Below are positions 35,511 to 49,052 of a DNA stretch of 64,000 bases, piece by piece. Origin of the DNA: Dermacentor variabilis (Eukaryota > Arthropoda > Arachnida > Ixodida > Ixodidae). The notes beneath the pieces are model-generated. The model had not been told where the DNA came from and ran no database searches. It was given only the letters and a program-made list of their open reading frames with translations. The position numbers were made by a program, and so were the translations under genes. Position 1 is the first letter of the stretch; each line of letters opens with the position of its first letter. Location of the stretch: assembly GCF_050947875.1 (NCBI RefSeq), contig NC_134569.1, positions 202,817,127 to 202,881,126 on the forward strand, read 5' to 3'.

Positions 35511-36780
35511 TTATTTGCTCCTTTTTTATATTTTGTTTTGTCTGGGCAGTACACGGTATTTCTGTACTGTCCGCCATCTGGATATCTTGGCCTCGTCATC
35601 ACCGCCAGTTTCTTTATGTCCACTAACTGACAGAGAAACCTACCATCGACCTCCAAGTACACCGGTCTTGCTTTAGCGGTCACAATCCCACGCCCGCAAA
35701 TTACCCGCTTGATTCACTCACGCTAATCCTTGGTGATAATAAAATGCTTCGTTCCCTTTGATTCCATTATTTTACTTTAATAGACCGCAAGATACTTGAC
35801 CTGCACAGTATACATGACCTGCCCAACTCTATTTCTTCCCGCTAACGTTGCTGAAACACGAGCCACCTTCGTTTACCCTTGTAAGAGATACTTCATTCCA
35901 CCTGTTTTAGACCATACGGAAATAATTTCCCGCTTCGTAGTTTCTTATGCGATCGTCGTGGCTTCTTCCCAAATTTCCTTGTCAAACTCTCGTTGCCGTC
36001 CCGGAGGTTATTTTACATGCTGCCCGTGCCGTTGCGAGCCACGTATTCTTTCTGCCGCATTTTCATGGGCCTACTGTGACACCATATCTTAGTGGCGTAG
36101 CCTGTGTTTTGTCGTTTCTAATAAACGAAAGGCGTTAAACAAAGTAACATACATACAACCACGGACAATTTTTCAAATTCTCTTCTCCTCATTACGCGAA
36201 AGCTGCGCTAAAATCCAGTGTTCGGTGCATTCAGAAAGGAAAGAAAGCGGCGACAAGTTGCAAGCTACTGACCACAGGGAACCTGCATTGCGAAGGCGGG
36301 AAGACTGCGCCCGAGTTCGACGAGCGACGAAACAGGGGACCATCCATAAACGCGTTGATCGCGTCCTCGTCTGCCCCTCAAACGACGCGCAGCTTGCTCG
36401 ATGAACTTTAAAGGGTAAACGCTGAGCATATAGACAACGCGGGCTCGCTTTTCCAGACAAATTGATATTTTCTACACCAGCGAAATGAAGCAACTCGAGG
36501 CGCACTGCCTCTAACACCTCATATACGGGCCCCACTTAGCCTTGTCTTTTAGTTAACTGTGATAAGAGCTGTATAAGTGCTTCCGCGTCCGCGCTCACAA
36601 ATCTCGTTACTGTTCGAACTACTAGGGCAGTCCCCCAAAGAGGTCTTTTATTCATTGGACGACGTAGAAAATGTGTTGATACGGCTGTTGGCCACAGTGC
36701 TCCGGGTGTTACTCGGTCCACTCCCAAATAAACACGCCCGCTTCGATCGGATGCTCAGTCTTGGCTTGGTAGCCATTCAA
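35511..36780. other. Unassigned stretch
   Basis: No gene recognised. An agtggcgtagcc word at 36092 resembles the end of the hAT MITE at 12127, but there is no second end or duplication. Confidence 0.4.
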
Positions 36781-36782
36781 AA

Positions 36783-36905
36783 TAGAGAGAGAGAGATGAA
36801 GAGCAAAGGCAAGGAGATTAATCCGATATTAGCCTCCGGTTTGCTATCCTACGCTGGGGTTGGGTGCTGAGAGTTAGAAGGAGGACAGAGAGGAAAGGGT
36901 TAAAA
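36783..36905 (+). repeat. Polypurine dispersed repeat, copy 5
   Basis: GA-rich start, gcaaggagattaatccg, ctccggtttgctatccta and a GA-rich end, in the order seen at 30590. It directly precedes the mariner remnant. Confidence 0.55.
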
Positions 36906-36939
36906 ATAGAGCCCACGTTGAACGCCAAAGGCTACTACT

Positions 36940-37986
36940 AAGTGCGAAGTTCGCGTTGCTATTCGATTTTTTTAAAGCAAAATGCGTTAAACCAGTTGAA
37001 ATTCATCGCCAAATGACGGAAGTGCATGGACAGTCGGGCATGGATGTCAAGAATGTTGGCCAGTGGTGCAAAGAGTCTACAGCCGGCCGCACTGAAAATC
37101 ACGACAAAGAAACGAGCGGTAGACCATCAATTTCTCACGAAGCAGTAGCGAAGGTCGAGGAAATCATGCGTGAAAATCCGAGGACCACTCTGGATGTTCT
37201 CTGCATTTGGGTTGCTGAGGTTTCCCGAAGCACCATGCGCAGGATTCTAGCGGAAAAGCTGCAATATCCGAAGGCGTGTCCAAGATGGACACCGCGTATG
37301 AGGACAGGGGACCGCAAACGGCAACGTGTTTATTCTTTCCGCCGATACCTTCGCTCCTATGCAGAATGAAGGGAGAACTTCTTGGACTCGATTGTTACGA
37401 GTGACGAAACCTGGGCATTCCACTTTACACCTGAGTCAAAACAACAGTCTCTCGAGGTGCAGCATCCCTCTTTGCCCCCCAAGCAGCGAAAATTCAAATA
37501 AACATAGTCTGCCGGTATAAAGTCATGGCAACTGTGTTTTGGAACCGGAACACGGTACTGTTGGTCAAATTTCTGCCTGCTGAAACAACAGTAAACGCTA
37601 AAAGGTTCTGTGAAACACTAAAAAAAACTTAGAATGGCAATTCAGAATTCGAGAAGAGGAATGTTGAGCAAGGGCATAAGCATTCTCCCCGACAACGCCC
37701 GCCCACACGTCGCCCGTCAAACCGTTGATCTCCTGCTAAATCTTTGCGCGGAAAGTCATACCACCGACCATACAGTCTGGACTTGGCACCGAGCGGCTAG
37801 CACCTGTTCCTTAAGTTGAACGAACATTTGTCTGGACTGCCGTTGTGCTCTGATGACGAGGTGAAATATGCGTTTCAACGCTTCCTGATGTACATGGCGG
37901 CAAGCTGGTGTGAGAGGGACATTGTAAGACTGCCACAGTGTCTACAAAAATGCATCGATCGAAATGGCGATTATGTAGAAAAATAA
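36940..37986 (+). pseudogene. Mariner-type transposase pseudogene
   Basis: Reading across frames on the plus strand, an N-terminal helix-turn-helix region (FFKAKCVKPVEIHRQMTEVH, about residues 5-25) is followed by SGRPSISHEAVAKVEEI and STMRRILAEKL. Then come IVTSDETWAFHF, containing the first catalytic Asp near 37400, and ILPDNARPHVA, containing the second near 37700. This is the DETW and DNARPH pair of mariner transposases, which cut and rejoin DNA at terminal inverted repeats. The C-terminus ends with a CIDRNGDYVEK-like stretch before TAA at 37984. Stops and shifts after 37369 disable it. No terminal inverted repeats or TA duplications could be recognised. Confidence 0.85.
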
Positions 37987-38113
37987 GGAATTCTTCAACT
38001 TACCTATAAAAATGGGAACTCAAATCCCTATTTTAAGAAGAACGAAGAGCCAAAGAAAGAAAATGAAAACTATGTTATTTGACGACGAAGGGATAGTTCA
38101 TTTCCTATAAATC

Positions 38114-38270
38114 TGGGGCCGAATTCACCGAGCTTTTCGTTTGTAAGTGCTGTTTTTCACTGGCTCATCGCCTCCGCTAATAATATGTCCTACATCACTG
38201 TTTGCTGGCACGAACGCTTTTAGCGTAAGAACGTTTTGTGAATACGGGCTTTGGTCTTTAAAGCCAATAT
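38114..38270 (+). repeat. Dispersed repeat matching 5910-6060
   Basis: gccgaattcaccgagcttt, then gtaagtgctgtttt, ctcatcgcctccgctaataa and ttttagcgtaagaacgtttt run parallel to the copy at 5910. Non-coding. Confidence 0.6.
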
Positions 38271-38599
38271 CTGAGCCACTTGGCGAAACACGACCCCGGT
38301 GCAGTTTAACATGGGAAGAGGAATTTGCATGGTGTCTCTACCACAACATTGAACCGCTCTTCTGTGTTGTTTATTCTCTGCTTCATGACGCAATTCAAAC
38401 TTTATTCCTGCTTGCGTGCATCGGCTAACCATTTGCATTTCTTTCTTTCTCTTTTTTTTTGCCAGTGAAAAGTTAGGGACTAATTTCGCGATGGCATTAA
38501 CAAGAAAACGAACAAGACATACCTCTAAAAAAACTCACAGTATAACGAGTGTGACAAAATTACTGCCTAAGTACTATTAACCGACTAGTAGAAAAATTG

Positions 38600-38795
38600 G
38601 TTGAGGGCTGCGTTCATATTAATATATCTATATATGTCTATATATATCAATATATCTAGAAAACTGCATTGAATATGCTTAAGTACTGTTTAGTGTTGAT
38701 TACAACTCCCATGTGTATCTGACTGTTTCTTTCTTACTCAATGTGCACTGTGTATTTCATTTCTGAGCACACACATTTGTTTGTTGCTGCTTGTC

Positions 38796-38830
<35 letters not shown>

Positions 38831-39080
38831 CTGCTTGTTTTCTTTACTCTGTGATATTTCTGTTTTTTTATACATCTATAGAGCCAATTTAGATGGTTCA
38901 ATGATTATCTTATGTTAATTATTGTATATTGTTGCTGTCTCTCTACTTGTATTATGACTGCATGCTGAACTGTATCTCGGAGCAGAAGCCTCTGTCAGGC
39001 TGCATAGCCTTTTGCTTTTGCTTCGATTTCTGTTGATGTACAGAAAGAAAGAAATCAATAAATCAAATCAAAAATCAAAT
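38600..39080 (+). mobile_element. LINE 3' UTR with AAATC-rich tail
   Basis: T-rich sequence with a 28-bp TA run at 38799-38826 leads into gaagcctctgtcaggctgc. It ends in aatcaataaatcaaatcaa-type tail units at 39055-39080. The composition and end fit a CR1/Jockey-type 3' UTR on the plus strand. No coding part remains. Confidence 0.5.
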
Positions 39081-39119
39081 TAATTCCCGTGCATTAGGCG
39101 GTATCGTGGTCAGCAGAAG

Positions 39120-40030
39120 TTGCCTTGTGTTTTATTTTATTTTCCTTATTGAGGAGTCGCAGTTCTTTAGAAAGGCATCGTGTAAGGGAGATTACAGCTG
39201 CATAGGCGCAAAACAAGCGTTATGAAAAACAACAGAAGATGCACGCGCGTAGCAGAAGAACTATTCGTACAACGCAAAAGCACGCAACGTGAAAAGCCAG
39301 CACAAAAATTCAATGAAAATGAAAACTAAAGGACGAGCAAATATACGTAGAAATAACATGCCTATATTACATGAAGAATAATTTTATTAAATTGTGTTAC
39401 AGGGTAACCATGCCAACACGAGGGAAGGCATATCAATTAATGAACCACCGCAATGCAATACGAGGAAAAAAGAGACCGCGGTGCACTGCAATAAACTCTG
39501 TCATTGACGATAGCCTGCAGGTTCATAGATTCCAAAAGATATGTGAACTCACACGATATTTGTTCGGAACAATGAGGGAAGATTTTTCATTGGGCTAAAG
39601 AAAGCTGCATGGGAAGACTAATGGCACAAGTAAAGAAAGACACAGAACGAATAGAGGGCTCATACGCCATGTGTTCGACCTGTCGACTGCGAAGAAATGG
39701 GTCATTGTTGGATTGAGATGCAATGCTGTCCGGGAGAGCGTTCTGTAGACGGATAGCACGAGTCAGAGCGGAAAATTGAAAGTCTGTGTAGTGTAATAAA
39801 TGCTGGTGTAGCATAATTGATTCTGCAGTCTGCGTGACGTCCATAATGATTCCTTCAGATTTGACATAAATAGACCAGCTGCACGAGTGAATCGATGAAA
39901 TAATGATCCTTTATTCTGTAATGATTCTAATGATATTTCTTGGTATTTATGCAGAATATCTCGTAGCATCATTACGAATAAGCACGAATCTACCATGTAC
40001 ATGTCCTCCTGAGACCCGAACACAGGTATG
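39120..40030 (-). pseudogene. LINE ORF2 C-terminal remnant and 3' UTR
   Basis: On the minus strand, 40030-39590 reads through broken frames: ILHKYQEISLESLQNK, LFHRFTRAAGLF, then LTRAIRLQNALPDSIASQSN. The last piece matches the conserved R-I-x-x-x-N-x-LP motif near the LINE ORF2 end. From 39586 down to 39120 is an A-rich region ending in AATAAAATAAAA-like units, as expected for a 3' UTR and tail. It faces the plus-strand LINE end at 38600-39080, so two LINE tails meet tail to tail near 39100. Confidence 0.55.
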
Positions 40031-42433
40031 GCTCATTATCGCTCTTCAATCTGTGTTTATTGCCTACAGATATGTTGTGAAGAGGAAAAACGTTTTTCTT
40101 TTTAATTTAAATGAAACCCTTAGATGCCGAAAGCTGCATTTCCATCTACGTGGAAGAAATAACCATCTTCTAATGTCACCTATGGTAAAAACTGCATTTA
40201 GTTGACTAGACGTAGAGATGAAGATGGAACTACATGTAGTACATTACATGTTGCTGCTGCATCCTGGATTTTCATGCAGTCTGAAAGAATTCGAAACGCA
40301 CTTTAAGGTTGCGTTCCCTCATCCATCACAAAACAGAGGTCTAGCTTAATTGAGCGTCAGATTGCTCGAAAGCGGATGACGGGAATATCAGTAAACCACT
40401 TCTGTGCAGTTCAAGATGCACCGGACATCAAATCCAGAATGAATGTTTTGAGTAATCGCTTGCAAGTGAATGTTGAGGACAAAAAAAGAATGCATGTGTA
40501 ATATATTGTAGAAAGGTCTGCGGAGGATATGTACCACCTCAATATCCACGAAAAGTTCAGTTATGCTGGTGTACTATACTTATTCAAACTTTTTTCAAGA
40601 CCGTAGACAGAGCATTAGACCATTTTGATGTATGTTCATCTTGTTGTAAAGATGTGTCGTCTTAAACCAGAGAATATGTTCGATAATATTTCCTTTTATT
40701 TGTGTCAAATTCTGTCTCCGCCTTCTAGTTTGGCTAACTGAGGTTTAAGTGAAGAGAAGAGGTTGGCAGCAGTGCGCCTTCGGCTGCTCCCGCCTCCCCT
40801 CTCATTTCGCTGATATGCAAAAAAAAAATCTGTTTTCAAATTTCTGGCTCCGAAGAAAGCAATTTGCTTGCTTAAAACACGATCGGCGTTATCAAGTGGT
40901 ATCCATTACCGAATAACTCCGCATCATATTTATAAGGTAAGCGAATTAGGACAGCGTCTCGGTCCGTATATTAAACCGATGTTTCTCGCTATTCCCGCGG
41001 GCGCCAAAACAGGGCGTGGCGGTAGAATATTTCCGCGGCATTGGTTGCTCTTTTCTTGAGTCTGCACAGTGAGACGTTTATATCTGCCGAAACTGATTTG
41101 TTAACGTGATGAATTGGGCTAGCTGTAACATTCGATGGCTCTCGAGTAATGACCCTCTTCACAATGCAAGCACCCGATAGTCACAGGAAAACACACAGGT
41201 TACCGTGCATGCATAGGTATTGTAGTTTCGCCGATAGCAAGAAAGAGTAGCGTACGCTTTAACATACCACTGATCGCTCGTCTGATAATGGGTATATGTT
41301 TTGGGAAAGCGCGGCCATGCTTGCGTAATGATGGTTTTCATGTGGCTTTTTTTTTTACTTCGGTTCTGCCTTTTTTGTGTGGTTTTGCTTGTTGCGGACC
41401 ATAAATGTGTGTGTGTGGGGGGGGGGGTCGGGGAGGGGGGATCGTTCACAATAAACCCCCACAGTTAACCGTCAACGCTTACCGTCCTCGCCTGTACTCT
41501 TTAGTGATTCTTACATTGGCGTTTTCACCCTAGCATCGATTTCAAAACCCGACTGCCCGCGGACCAGTTGTTTGGCTGCTTCGAGACAATTTAGCCTTTT
41601 TTGTATCGGCTTTTTAAAGGAAACCACTCCTTTAGTTCTGGCACGGATACCGTTGCTTATTTGTATTCTACGAGGCGCGCTCCCAGTCCTAGTCTTTTCT
41701 GTGCGCTCTCTCCTTTTCACGTCGTTGTTTCTATCTTGATGTCCGCTATGAGCAGCGCGGTCTGAATGCGGATGAGTTTGAGCATTCATACTGATCGACT
41801 TATGCAGCCGCCCCGGTGCGTCACAGCCGTCCTCTGAGACAGTGCAACTCAGTATGTAGAACGGTGCAAAATTGCAGACGGCATACTTCAGACGAGTACC
41901 CCCCGTTCTTCTGGCGATATACTGGTTTTGTCCGAGAGCAAAGAAGGAACTCCTATCAAAGAGAGACTTCGCAATTTGTTTCACCTAAATTTTGGTTTTG
42001 CAGTCCCCTATCTAGGCGACTGTACCGGCCTTTCTACTGAAAAATTATGCGTGTATGTTTAAAAACCGAAAGTTCAGAAAGGCTGAATGATGGATAAATA
42101 TTTAAAGAAAAGTTATGAGCCATGCCTCTCTGTGATGGTTGATGGCCAGCGAAGGTGTTTAGCATGCGACACAGAGGCGACGCTGATCTGTGTCATCGTG
42201 TCCACTACACTGTCTTGATCTCTGGTCATCGTGGCGATATAGACACGCACACAGATTCACGTATAACCTCTGTTATTAAATTTGTACGTCACGTACTAGT
42301 ATCCCTCGGCTCACACGCTCTAAGCAACGGCTCCCCATTACGACAACGGAAAAGTTAAATTCTACGCTGGAATGATGAGCGCCAACAGAACCAGCTATGG
42401 AATAAGACGACTGTCTTCGCGTTAGGGAGGCCT
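40031..42433. other. Unassigned stretch
   Basis: About 2.4 kb without a recognisable gene. A GTGTGT plus G-run patch sits at 41407-41427. The frame at 41511-41984 on the minus strand has no motif. Confidence 0.4.
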
Positions 42434-42793
42434 TTATCGAACCGTAGTGTCACAGACGTTGCAGGTCCAGCCGAAATCACGATCAAAAAAGTCTCTTCGG
42501 AATCACGCGTTCGCACATTTGAACTCGACCATGTTGACCCTTTGACGCCAAAGGCGCTTCGCCCCATTCTCCGACTCGCAGCATGCTTCGTCGGTGCTCG
42601 CTAGCCGCCTACGTGCCGTTTTGCGGGTACGCTCGTCGGCCTCCGCATTAGCGTCCGCTCGCCGTCGCGGATCACACTCGCGTCGCTGCTCCCTCCGTCG
42701 CTCTTCGTGCGCGCTGTTCTTTTCCAGTCCTGACGACGCGCGGCCCAGCCATTGCGCCGGCGGAACGTAACTGAGATCAATTACGCCGTTCAA
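42434..42793 (-). pseudogene. Basic charged-module ORF followed by a CxxC segment
   Basis: From an ATG at 42793, 96 codons run to a TGA at 42503. The central part is EERRREQRRECDPRRRADAN followed by ...DERTRKTARRRLAST, made of Arg/Glu-rich repeats. After the stop the same frame continues for 22 codons with FRRDFFDRDFGWTCNVCD and stops again at 42434. A charged repeat region followed by FG-x-x-C-x2-CD recalls the N-terminal region of some Helitron-type proteins, but no helicase or Rep motifs are nearby, so this is only a hypothesis. It shares its general architecture with the loci near 35.3, 48.8, 50.0, 57.9 and 60.7 kb. Confidence 0.4.
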
Positions 42794-43074
42794 CTATAGA
42801 GCGATGACGTCAGCCGCACTCGATAGAGCCGCTGGTGATGATTATAGTTTTTTTTTTTTTTGCACCACGGAGCCAGCTGTAGAAGGAGACGACGACGAAC
42901 GCGTGAGTAGTGGCGCGAGCGCGTTCGCGTTGTTGCGCCAAGGGACGCCAACGAAGATGACGACGACGCTCGAGCCATCGCTGATGATGATAATCTCTGC
43001 TCGCAGATGCCGCGAAACTCCAGATCTGAGCCTTCGCTGTAAAAGAAAAAAGAGGGGCACGGTTATGACACTCG
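42794..43074. other. Unassigned, upstream of the charged-module ORF
   Basis: GAC/GAT-rich and CpG-rich sequence with a T12 run near 42848. Open frames occur on both strands owing to composition. It may contain the leader of the minus-strand frame starting at 42793. Confidence 0.35.
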
Positions 43075-43240
43075 GTTTATGAGTGAGGCCATTCTTGAAG
43101 GGTCGGGAATAATACTGACAACCTGGCGTTCTTTTACGCGGAGCTAAACCAAACCGCTCAGTCGCTTTTGCACTCCACATCCGTCACATTGCGGCCACAG
43201 CGGCTGGAAGTCGAACCGACGATCTCGTGCAGCTAGGTAA
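43075..43240 (-). mobile_element. Ruka-type SINE, highly diverged
   Basis: aacctggcgttcttttacgc, cattgcggccacagcggctg and gacgatctcgtgcagc align in order with the body and head of the other minus-strand copies. The B-box region reads ggaagtcgaacc. No duplication or tail is left. Confidence 0.55.
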
Positions 43241-44200
43241 GTTATTTTAAGATAGCACGCTTCAGGTGCATCATCCACACTCCTTCAATTCTGCGCGCCG
43301 CGGAAAAGCTAATTGCTGCGACTGCTCCTATTGAAGCTGAACATTGTCACCGAATAGTGTACTGCAAAGAGTTAACATTTGGGGATTGCAACCACGCACC
43401 GGCGATTGGATAAGCACGTTCCCTTTGCGCGCCTGCCATACTTATTCCTTTACTGCGAAACTTTGTCCTTCCACTATAACCCAAACGTTGACTATTATAT
43501 AAGGGTTGGACGTGGTGTCTTGTATGTTCTCTAATACACCTTTTCATATCCGCGCATTGACGACCATTCAAGCGTGAAACGGCAATTTATTCCGCTTGTT
43601 GATATAGGTTAGGGGGGCTACACGTAAGAAGGCTATATATTCATTCATACATTATGTAAGCATCCACCTGCATGGTCGCCGCACCGCAACTCTTCGTGCA
43701 TATTACACTTTTTTTCACTATCTCCGAGTCCCTCGCGCTCTGTTACGTTTATTTTAATTTGCCTCGTGCCAATATATGACGTTGCTGACCCAGGCTAATG
43801 TACAGTACACTTTGCTTCGCTGTATACTGATACGGGATATACTGAACGGCCAGGATACCTATTATTACGCACTTTATTTGCCTACAGGTATGAGGTCAGA
43901 GAGTGGTAACCGTGTCTGATGTCTCTTCAGACAGTCCAGTAACGAAATTAGTCCTAATTAATGCTGACGATAAGTGTCTGGCCGCCGTCGGCAAAAGTGC
44001 TGATGGCGCGGGCGGGTCTACACTACGGCACCTGATCAGAAAAACCAGGGCTCACGACCGGTGTCTTTGATGCGCATCTACTGCCTAATATATTTTTGAG
44101 TGGTTACAGTTTGCCGTCTGGTCAAGTGGTCAATCATTTCGCCAGTCTCCCTGTTGCTTATCTGTCTAGCACATTTCAACGCTCGCAGCTTACGTTCCCA
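43241..44200. other. Unassigned stretch
   Basis: No gene or repeat recognised. Confidence 0.4.
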
Positions 44201-45627
<1,427 letters not shown>

Positions 45628-45690
45628 GGAGTAGCCGGTGCCGTCATAAAGCCGCCAACCACTCCAATTATTCATTTTAATAAAAAAACA
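45628..45690 (-). repeat. Inverted partner of the 5760-5826 repeat
   Basis: ggagtagccggtgccgtca, taaagccgccaacc and actccaatta are the reverse complement of the 5760 copy in order. Non-coding; about 65 bp. Confidence 0.55.
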
Positions 45691-45911
45691 ACTCTTTCTT
45701 TGCTAGTGGACTAATCTCGCTAAGCCAAATGTTGGCATCCATGACTCATACGATGCAGAGCGGCCATGCGCGTCGCGATATTAGTCCTCCAAAGGGGAAA
45801 GAAACAGAAGAGAAACAGAAATCTGAAATGGGCGTGTCTGAGAAAGCAAACATCGGTAACTAAGGGAAGCCACTTAAATCATTAAGGGAAGCCACTAAAA
45901 ATAAGGAAGCC

Positions 45912-46255
45912 ACTTATCATCATCATCAGCCTATTTTTATGTCCACGGCAGGACGAAGGCCTCTCCAAGCGATATCCATTTACCCCTGTCTTGCACTAGC
46001 TGATTCCAACTTGCGCATGCAAATTGCAATTCTGCCTGCCTAATGTATTGGCGTACACCCTCGTTTCTTCCGTGATCTTGGCTATCCTGATTTTTAGTTT
46101 CCTATTACACTTTTGCTTCTTCCAGCATGTGATGAGTCTCTCCGGCGAGCTTCGCACAATTGCAGTAAGTGTGAATCGACTGCCCGGACCACATTCGTCA
46201 GTTGCGTAGTCTTTGTGCGTCTGGCTAGCTTCTGTACAATGCTTTCGGTTCACTT
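45912..46255 (-). mobile_element. RTE-like LINE 3' end
   Basis: On the minus strand the last coding part reads KIRIAKITEETRVYANTLGR and, after frame changes, RLERPSSCRGHKNRL. The tail of GATGAT units lies at 45916-45928. The ...GLGEAFVLQWT-like end in a GAT repeat tail is typical of tick RTE-type elements, here mutated. Only the last few hundred bases are present. The adjacent 45868-45912 has three close copies of the word gaagccact. Confidence 0.55.
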
Positions 46256-46357
46256 TTCAACATCTTTACTCACCGTCCTCTTTTCTCTGCGGAAAGCATT
46301 CCTATCCGCTATTTTCGCCTGTTCCTCCTTCAGGGACGTCCTGTGATGCGGTAAGAA

Positions 46358-46401
<44 letters not shown>

Positions 46402-48700
46402 AGTGTCTCATCTTATCTTGGCCGCTGTATGTACTTGATTCCCAACGAAAGGGTAAGATTCGGACTATTGTCTCGCGACACACTGTTTCCGATCCGCGTT
46501 GGTTTCTGCGGGTCGTTCCAAAGAGTTAAGAGATGCTGCTGGACCTCATTTTGAACGACTTGCCCCTTCTTTTGTGTCGGTTTGTGTCCTCACGGTGGGG
46601 GGATGAAGTTCGAAGTTTTGGGGCCCTATAGCGTAAAACTATTCCAATATGCTTTATTCCGATCTTTTGACGCAAAATTTACGCAACCGCCGACGCAAGC
46701 ATCGGGTGGTGATCCGCAGCGTTGCCGGAACAGCCCAATCAAACGCTCTCCTCGTTTATAGGGTGCCACTTTTGTTTGCTTTCGAAACGAATAACATTGT
46801 CTACATTGAGAGGTTTTTCCTATCTAATTGGCTGACAAGAGCTGAGGAGCACGCTCAAGTGGAGAGGGTTTCGATCGGGCCTAGACATGGCGCTCTGAAA
46901 ATAGACAATCGGATTAAGAGGGTGGTGCCGGCGTCTATGATAGGTCCGCTTTCCCTTACTTAGCTTGCGGTGGCTTGTCTAAAATCGCGGCGGCGTGCAA
47001 CGGACAGTTAAAAATGCCGTTAAAATGGATCCTCAGCAAAGAAGAGTTGGCAGAGAGATGTCGTGTACGTGCCGAGAATGCTCGATAATGTTATACGTCA
47101 CGCAAAACATTTTGTTGTACGCAAATAAACCCATGCTCTCCGGTAGGTGCGAGTTGCCAGTGCCTGAGCGATTGGCGGCAGCCATCTTCTATTCCTTTAG
47201 GAGCGGGGCAGTCTCCGACTATTCAGAAAAAAATCCACTTTTGTTCGGCATATTAACGTATCTTTAACACGTACACGCCACTTTGACGCAATGAGTTCTC
47301 GCTGTTTTCTGAGGTGGAGTGATAGACAGGTGAAGTGGATGCAGCCTGAAACATTTTGGCCAAATAGCAGAGAACTAATGTCGAAAAATCGTTGAATCAG
47401 AAATAATTATTTTTCCTTTGTTAGGTCGAATCATGCATAATCAGTGTGTACACGTCATGTCAAACTGGGGGCTATAGGGGTTTTCGTTAGGCCACTTGAC
47501 AAACAGGCGAAGTAAGGGTGGTCCAAAAAAATTTCGACCAATCGCGGAGGGCTGATTGCAGAACTGGAATAGAAAAGTTAGGAATAGCTTTGCGTGATAG
47601 CGCCACTGTTTGCTTTAATTGACGATAATTAGAGATTATGTTGGCAGCGAATGTGTATTTTCTTCAGCGTTCAGTCCAATGCAAGAGTAGTGAGTTCATG
47701 TTAAACGTTACCTTGCGTGCACCACTGCTGTTTGTCTGCGTAGTTCACAGAACACTAAGAGGCGTTTGTTAGAGCCGTTGTGGTGCATCCTTGTTCATAA
47801 TCTCTGAGAGGGCTCAACATTTTCATTGTCCCACGTGGTTTGTCACATCGTGGTAGAAGTATTAAACTTTAATTGAATTATGGGGCTGTACGTAATTCAA
47901 TTAATTATTTTAATTGCATTATACAATGTATACATACCTTCGCAGTCTGCGCCACTTCTCGCGGCGTAGCGAAGGCGCTCCTGTTCCGGGTGACGTTTCT
48001 TTCGGGATTGGGTGTCCTCGTTGATGAATGCACGCTTTGGAGCCATTTTTCTGGCGTATGTTTACGTTCTCCTTCTGCACATATGGACAGCACGCCCTTG
48101 AGACGTCAGCTGCGAGCGCTATCTTCATATTATGGGCGTATGTAATGTTTACAATGTCACTGCGCAGCACGCGACCTCCACAGCGTAGCACCTGCATTTT
48201 CGTCGCATAGGAAAGCAAGCACAGCACTTGCCATACGCACAAAGTGTGAAACGTTGCCGCGGCGGCGCAGGTCGGGATGCGCGGAGGCGACCGCCATGTG
48301 CTGGTGTTCCAAAATACCCAGCGGCGCGCGCAAGCAAGACCATATCAGCAGCAGCAACAGTGCCCGGAAAGTCGGGAGAAGAGGCAAGAAAGCTTCACTT
48401 TAGAAGCGCAAATTTCGATGGAAACGGGTGGTCTGGGCTGCGCGGACGCTGCCATATTGCCACGCAATCGCGATTAGGGTGGCTGTTACGGTTACCGGCG
48501 GTAAACGACACAGTTCTTTCTCCGTATACGACGTGCATGCGCAAACGGCTGAGCATGTTACGTATCGCTGGAATGTATCATGTACCAAGCAAAAATAAAA
48601 CTACCCCGCCAACAATCCGACAACTGTATTACGCTGTGCAATCGTATTGCATCTGTACACCTCCCACATTCGGCAGTGCTGCAAGTTACTTGTGTGATAA
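46256..48700. other. Unassigned stretch
   Basis: About 2.4 kb without a recognised gene apart from a TA microsatellite at 46362-46398. Frames at 46649-47267 are open for 90-104 codons but have no motif; this may be a dispersed repeat, though it has no second copy in the window to prove it. Confidence 0.4.
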
Positions 48701-49052
48701 AGCAAAACTGGCGTTGGCGAAGCGGCGAAACAGAAAGGAGGCGAAGCGTCGCTGAGGAAAAGTGTAGGCGTAGGCGCGCTAAGTTGGCCTCCTCTGGCAG
48801 TCTCTACGGGTTCAGCGTGCGCTATGGGCGTTTCGGGCTCGTCTCATGATCGAGAGATCGAGTGCTGAGCGAGAAGGACGGAGCAGCGACGCAAGCGGCG
48901 GCAGGCCGAGCTCGAGTCGACCGACCCCGAAGTCGTCGCCAAGCGCCGAGCATCAGCTTAACAAGTCCGGGGAAAAGTCGTGGGTTTGGCGTGCCCAGGA
49001 GACTCCGGAGGAATGTCCTTGGCGGCTTGCCAGAATGCAAACATTCTAAGCA
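48701..49052 (+). pseudogene. Charged-module gene copy A (broken)
   Basis: An ATG at 48824 starts MGVSGSSHDREIEC, then TGA at 48866. The same frame continues ARRTEQRRKRRQAELESTDP to TAA at 48959, and a shifted frame carries AQETPEECPWRLARMQ to 49050. Copy B at 60873 (minus strand) starts MEVPGSPRDRVAERRERR and has STDPEATAKRRAHAR and TQETPEERAKQLA at corresponding places. The sequence before the ATG (ggcagtctctacgggtt) also matches copy B (agcagttgctacgggtt). Alignment of leader, start and body shows common origin. Upstream, 48700-48755 codes KAKLALAKRRNRKEAKRR, more charged sequence. Function unknown; both copies carry stops. Confidence 0.55.

Noticed and set aside
36085..36110. Second hAT MITE end (agtggcgtagcc)
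   Set aside because: Only one end-like word, without a partner inverted repeat or an 8-bp duplication.
46649..47267. Two adjacent frames of about 100 codons as a host gene
   Set aside because: No motif, no splice logic, and the sequence style suggests a dispersed repeat; no second copy is available in the window to confirm it.
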